Source: Zygnema cylindricum
Lineage: Eukaryota > Streptophyta > Zygnematophyceae > Zygnematales > Zygnemataceae
Assembly: GCA_037447655.1 (NCBI GenBank)
Contig: JBBHKE010001171.1
Coordinates: 1-64,000 of the forward strand
Reading direction: 5' to 3'
DNA: 64,000 nucleotides
In this document: positions 60,210-64,000 of the stretch, piece after piece
How positions within the stretch are numbered: position 1 is the stretch's first letter
How the letters are laid out: each line of letters starts with the position of its first letter
Notes under the pieces: model-generated
The model's database searches: none
Told to the model about the DNA's origin: nothing
What the model saw: only the letters and a program-made list of their open reading frames with translations
Position numbers and translations under genes: made by a program

Positions 60210-61027
60210 GTTACTGAGGCCTTTTCTCCATCAGGTGCCGACAATAATAGTACGGATACGTTTGCTGGCAGTAATATTTCCTTCTCTTCTCCATCAGGTC
60301 GTGTCAGCAAGGAATCTATCGCGTGCGTGTTTATTTCGATTGGATGCACGTAGACTCCTGTTCTGACGGTGAGCGTCGTCAAAGATTCTAAAAGTGAAAT
60401 ATCTAGTCGTATCCGTACATCCAGCCGCAAAATAAAATAATTGAAATGTACAATTTGTACGTTCCTGTGTTGTCACTGTACTAGCGGTGTACAATTTCTA
60501 CGTTCCTATTTTGTCGTTGTTATAACGGTGTACATTTTGTACGTTCCTGTTTTGTCGTTGTAGCATCGGTGGTTTCTTGTTCAACAAACATGTTTGGTGG
60601 TTTTCGTAGGATTTGATTCCCGCCTGTCCTAATGCGCGTGGCACATGTCCGAAGGCACGTCGCTCGTACGTCACCTTTCCACGCGTAAAGCTTTTACACG
60701 TCCAGTGTCTAGGTAGTCTCCTCAGGGAGGAGACTACCTAGACACTGGATAGAATGTCCTTTTGCTTCGAAAATGCATAATCGGACGGTCGACATTGTCG
60801 CCCAAAAGTTTGGAGAATCTTGACGCGCCGACAGTAGTCATGTTTAAAAAAAAAAAAAAAACAGTACGGCCATGTACAAAAATGAGCTGTCCTTGTACAA
60901 AAATGCACTTTTTCCAGTAATGAACCTCGCTTTTCGCCTGATGGAGGTTCATCCTGCCCCGACACAATGGAACGATGGCTTCAGGAAACGAATTTTCGAC
61001 GTTTACTGAGACCGCCTAATGGAACAA
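60210..61027. mobile_element. Foldback-type element related to 38434-39216
   Basis: 60220-60350 matches the reverse complement of 39120-39216 (CTCCATCAGG, ACGTTTRCTGGCAGTAATATTT). The right side carries CGCCTGATGGAGGTTCATC at about 60940-60956 and a further terminus GACCGCCTAATGGAAC at 61012-61027. A perfect central hairpin lies at 60702-60748. The outer left boundary is approximate. No protein motif. Confidence 0.6.
60702..60748. repeat. Perfect 21-bp palindromic hairpin
   Basis: Arms 60702-60722 and 60728-60748 (CCAGTGTCTAGGTAG... and its exact complement) are separated by 5 bases. It sits at the fold point of the surrounding inverted-repeat element. A less perfect version is at 38637-38695. 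Confidence 0.92.
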
Positions 61028-62459
61028 CGCTCTTACTCATCAGCGAGTTACTTTTTATCACACAACCGGTTTTCTTCTCGCTTATTACGTGAGGAAAAAA
61101 CCTTTCGTCACAGCTGCTTGTGATCCAGGAGGCGTGAAAACAGGTCTGCTACGAGCTTATGGCGGTGCTGGAGGCAGGGAAAAAAAGGTTAAGACAGGAG
61201 ATAATGGTTCGGCTATTCGGTTGTCATTGTCTAAATGTCACCATGCAACCGAAGGCAAAAGTAACTGCTTGTATCATGGCATTTGCATTTTTACCATACA
61301 CTTTCATACTGCAATTGTTGATATTTTCAGAATGTCGCCAATTCCCTTCTACTTGTCGTTGAGACGACTACGACTACATTCAAGTTGGTGACCTTTTGTC
61401 CTGGTTCTGTACACAATGTTTTTCAAGTAATCAAGAGTAATCAAGGCAGTTAGACTGTATGGCTAGACAACTTTCCCCTAGACACTTTGCCCAAGAAATA
61501 GCACATATTGTGAGCTGCGAGGTCCGTGACAGCGTTTGTTTTGAAATAGAATGTCGACATACTGTCCTTTCCTTATAAAATCTCTGCCTCATCCCCTGTG
61601 TGAAGTGATTTGATCTGGATTTGGACAGAATATGCGGAATATAAGGATCCATACCGAACATAATCATAACAAATCCTACAAACATGATTATGGCCTTATA
61701 TTTCCCACATGAAAATACAAAGTCACTAGTGTATATGTAACATTAAAACCCAAAAACTCACGGTAGCAATCGTCAACAACATTATATTGCCAATCAATCA
61801 CTGATTCACTGCAATCAACACGTAATAAACACTTTGGATATTTAAACTTTATTAGATAGCCAAGGAGCATGTGCATTGACGAGTTAACATCATTCGACTC
61901 AAAACTTTCACACACAAGATCTGCAGCTCAAGTTTCAAGTGAAGGATCCCAGGGACAAAACCCAAAAACACTGGAAACAACAACTCTAATCTCCTGTAGA
62001 CGCATCTCTTTCGTGCGCTGAAGAGATTGACAGCTCTACTGTTTTGCTTGTCTCTGTTAACACGTAACACGATCAAATGAGATGAAAGACTTGGCAAAAA
62101 AAATAAAAAAAAATCATCTTAGCTTATTAATCTAAATACGAGTCAACCGCAGTACTCACTAAAACTGCAAGACTCTATACAAGACTCTATACCATTATTT
62201 TTCCCGAACTCTGTGCTAATCGAGTTGGAGGAGCTTAAATAACCCGTCACAATTATGATTTGAAGTTCATTTTATTGCTACTGACCCACACAACAGGTTC
62301 CTCAATTCCTTTCTACAGTCCTGTGCATTGATCCAGTTAACAAGAAACACTAAAATCAGAATCTGAGGGTTAAGCTAAGATTCTTTTTGCAAAGCTAGTC
62401 ACTATGAATACGACAGAAGCAAAATGGGTATCCTTGTCTCCACAAAGAGGTTGAAATAA
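61028..62459. other. Spacer with a possible short-chain dehydrogenase remnant
   Basis: Mostly without recognised features. At 61091-61165 one frame reads KKPFVTAACDPGGVKTGLLR, which resembles the substrate-side loop of SDR enzymes (PGxVKTxLxR). It starts only about 60 bp after a transposon terminus and has no upstream cofactor motif, so at best it is a stranded exon or pseudogene piece. The rest should include the 3' UTR of the gene ending at 62460. Confidence 0.3.
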
Positions 62460-64000
62460 CTATCGAGGATGTAGTTTTCGTGGGTACAAGTTTGGACTTC
62501 CAAAAGTCGACGACGATGTGGACGATGAATTGTCCCACTTATCCAGTGAGGAACTTGACGAGCTCGCTGGAACAGGAAACTCTGCCTCATTCACCACTTC
62601 CCAAAAGGAGAAAGAATCTCTGGTGGTCCGGTACAAAAGGCTTTCTTTACACTCGCTTTGATACCCGTCTTTCCCTCCATCACCATCCTTAACACCCTCA
62701 ACTGATCTGAGGAAATTTTCTGCTGTATTGATCTCATCTTGAGATAAGGCTGATATTTGCAAGTTCCTTACCAATTTGTCCTGCCAAAAGACATTCACAA
62801 ATAAAAAGTCAGGTAACAATTGCCACAACCCAAGGAGCTCAGCAACCTGATAGTTCACACACCATGCACATGACCTAAAAAGGAAAAAGATTTGCAAGCT
62901 TGATCCAGAATGTTAGCAGATCAAAACTTGCGCAATCAATAGGAATGAATTGAGGTGTTAGGACTATATGCACCTGTGATACATCCAACAGGTGTTGTTT
63001 GTTGCACACTGTTTGGCTCCCCTTTTCTAGCACTTGAAATTCCTTCACCAAAGCTTTTCGCATCAATCTCAGGTGGGCAAACTCCTCTGCCTCTGACTTA
63101 GTGTTGCAGGCTGCCCCTAACTCCCCCAGGAGAGTCCACATGTGAGTGGATAAACCAGGTGTCTGTGACCGCTCATCTGCCTGCTCCGCATCTCTCTGCA
63201 ATCATTCATAAGCATCCTTAAGCGTTTGCAAGCGTGAAGAACACTTTCAATCATCACAAGGATGCAAACATTGGAGAAAAAAGAAACAATAAATGACTGT
63301 TTCCTCCAGTAAATGACCAACTTTAAAATGCACCTACATCAGAAACAAATTATTTTTGAAAAACAACCAAGTTACTTGACTAGGGAGAGCAATGGTGCTC
63401 ACCTGGTTTACGAGAGCTGCCAGCTCCTTGACTTCATCCTCGAGCTCCTGTTTTGACTTCGCCATCCAGCCCAATTTTGCTACTAGCACCTTGTTTGCCT
63501 TTTTCAGTTTGACCACCTCTTTCTCGAGCTGCTCCCCTTGGATCTCCAATTCCACTAATTTTCCCTCCACCTCAACCTTTGCAGCCTGTAGCTGTGCAAC
63601 AAGGGCTTCCAATTCCTCCTCACGCTTTCTTGAATCTTGGTCATACAGACAAGCCAGTGCAACCTTGAGCTGCGAATTTTTGTGCAACTGTGTCTTCACC
63701 TGCTCAGCCAGACTGGCTTCTGACCTCCTTAATGCTTCCAGGACCTGCTCAGCCTTATCAGCTCGGTCCTTCTCTGATTTGGCGTTAGACCTCTCTGTTG
63801 CTGCTTTTTGCCCCAGTTCAGAAGCAGTTCGCCACAATTGACTCAGTTCTTCCCGTTGCCTTTTGAACTGCTGCTCCCTCTCAATGGCGGCAATGTCCAT
63901 CTCTGTGACCTTCCTCTGTAGCCTTACTAGCTGCTCTAAATGACTAACTTCCTTCATATCTCTCCCATTAGGATCTAACCCTCTGTTCGCAATTGACTTA
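62460..64000 (-). CDS. Coiled-coil protein, C-terminal exons (5' part outside window)
   Basis: Three exons on the minus strand: one open to the window edge and ending at 63403, then 63195-62974 and 62780-62460, stopping at 62460-62462; all joins phase 0. The first visible exon (~199 codons) is one long coiled coil rich in Glu/Lys/Gln/Leu heptads (EQLVRLQRKVTEMD, KVEVEGKLVELEIQGEQLEK, KKANKVLVAKLGWMAKSKQ). The middle exon (THMWTLLGELGAACNTKSEAEEF, RLMRKALVKEFQVLE) is helical. The last exon ends in a Ser-rich disordered tail (PVPASSSSSSLDKW). I do not recognise the family; long coiled coils act as structural, tethering or motor-associated proteins. Confidence 0.75.

Noticed and set aside
1-64000. 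CRISPR arrays, bacterial operons or ribosome-binding sites
   Set aside because: Genes are intron-rich and eukaryotic; the only tandem arrays lack spacer/repeat structure.

Overview
This looks like nuclear DNA from a land plant or close streptophyte relative. The strongest marker is a plant-type G-box bZIP factor with a Pro/Tyr-rich N-terminal region, followed by genes with many GT-AG introns. The lineage is probably not a typical angiosperm: CoA synthesis is encoded as an animal-style fused PPAT-DPCK protein, and introns and spacers are packed with short non-autonomous DNA transposons. I cannot name the species.

Layout. 1-1083 (+): last two exons of the AP-2 sigma adaptor subunit. 2514-7309 (+): eight-exon NAD(P)-binding, YeeZ-like epimerase family protein with a probable plastid leader. 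8605-11388 (-): intronless 927-residue protein whose first ~235 residues are a eukaryotic-type inorganic pyrophosphatase fold with the catalytic aspartates replaced, followed by a very long disordered tail; three CACGTG boxes lie upstream. 12-28 kb: gene-free, increasingly AT-rich, with mariner/Stowaway-like, hAT-like and foldback/MULE-like elements, some nested with intact target-site duplications. 28417-34723 (+): nine-exon G-box-binding bZIP factor whose intron 4 carries a hAT-like element that was itself hit by a mariner-like MITE. 35.9-46 kb: a second transposon block with a multiply nested inverted-repeat element and a 49-bp tandem array split by two insertions. 47175-52517 (+): nine-exon CoA synthase in which PPAT, dephospho-CoA kinase and a COG4339-type HD-hydrolase-like domain are joined in one 607-residue protein. 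53560-59611 (-): twelve-exon, 547-residue TPR protein with a probable organellar leader. 60.2-61.0 kb: another foldback element. 62460-64000 (-): 3' exons of a coiled-coil protein continuing past the window.

All exon joins were made by hand from splice dinucleotides and phase. In the three complete multi-exon genes that resemble known families, every join keeps frame and the joined protein reads through the expected motifs. The genes have no evident shared pathway, as is normal for a eukaryotic window. The two most unusual items are the PPAT-DPCK-HD triple fusion and the active-site-less pyrophosphatase with a ~690-residue tail. No transposase or reverse transcriptase ORF was seen, so the mobile elements look non-autonomous.
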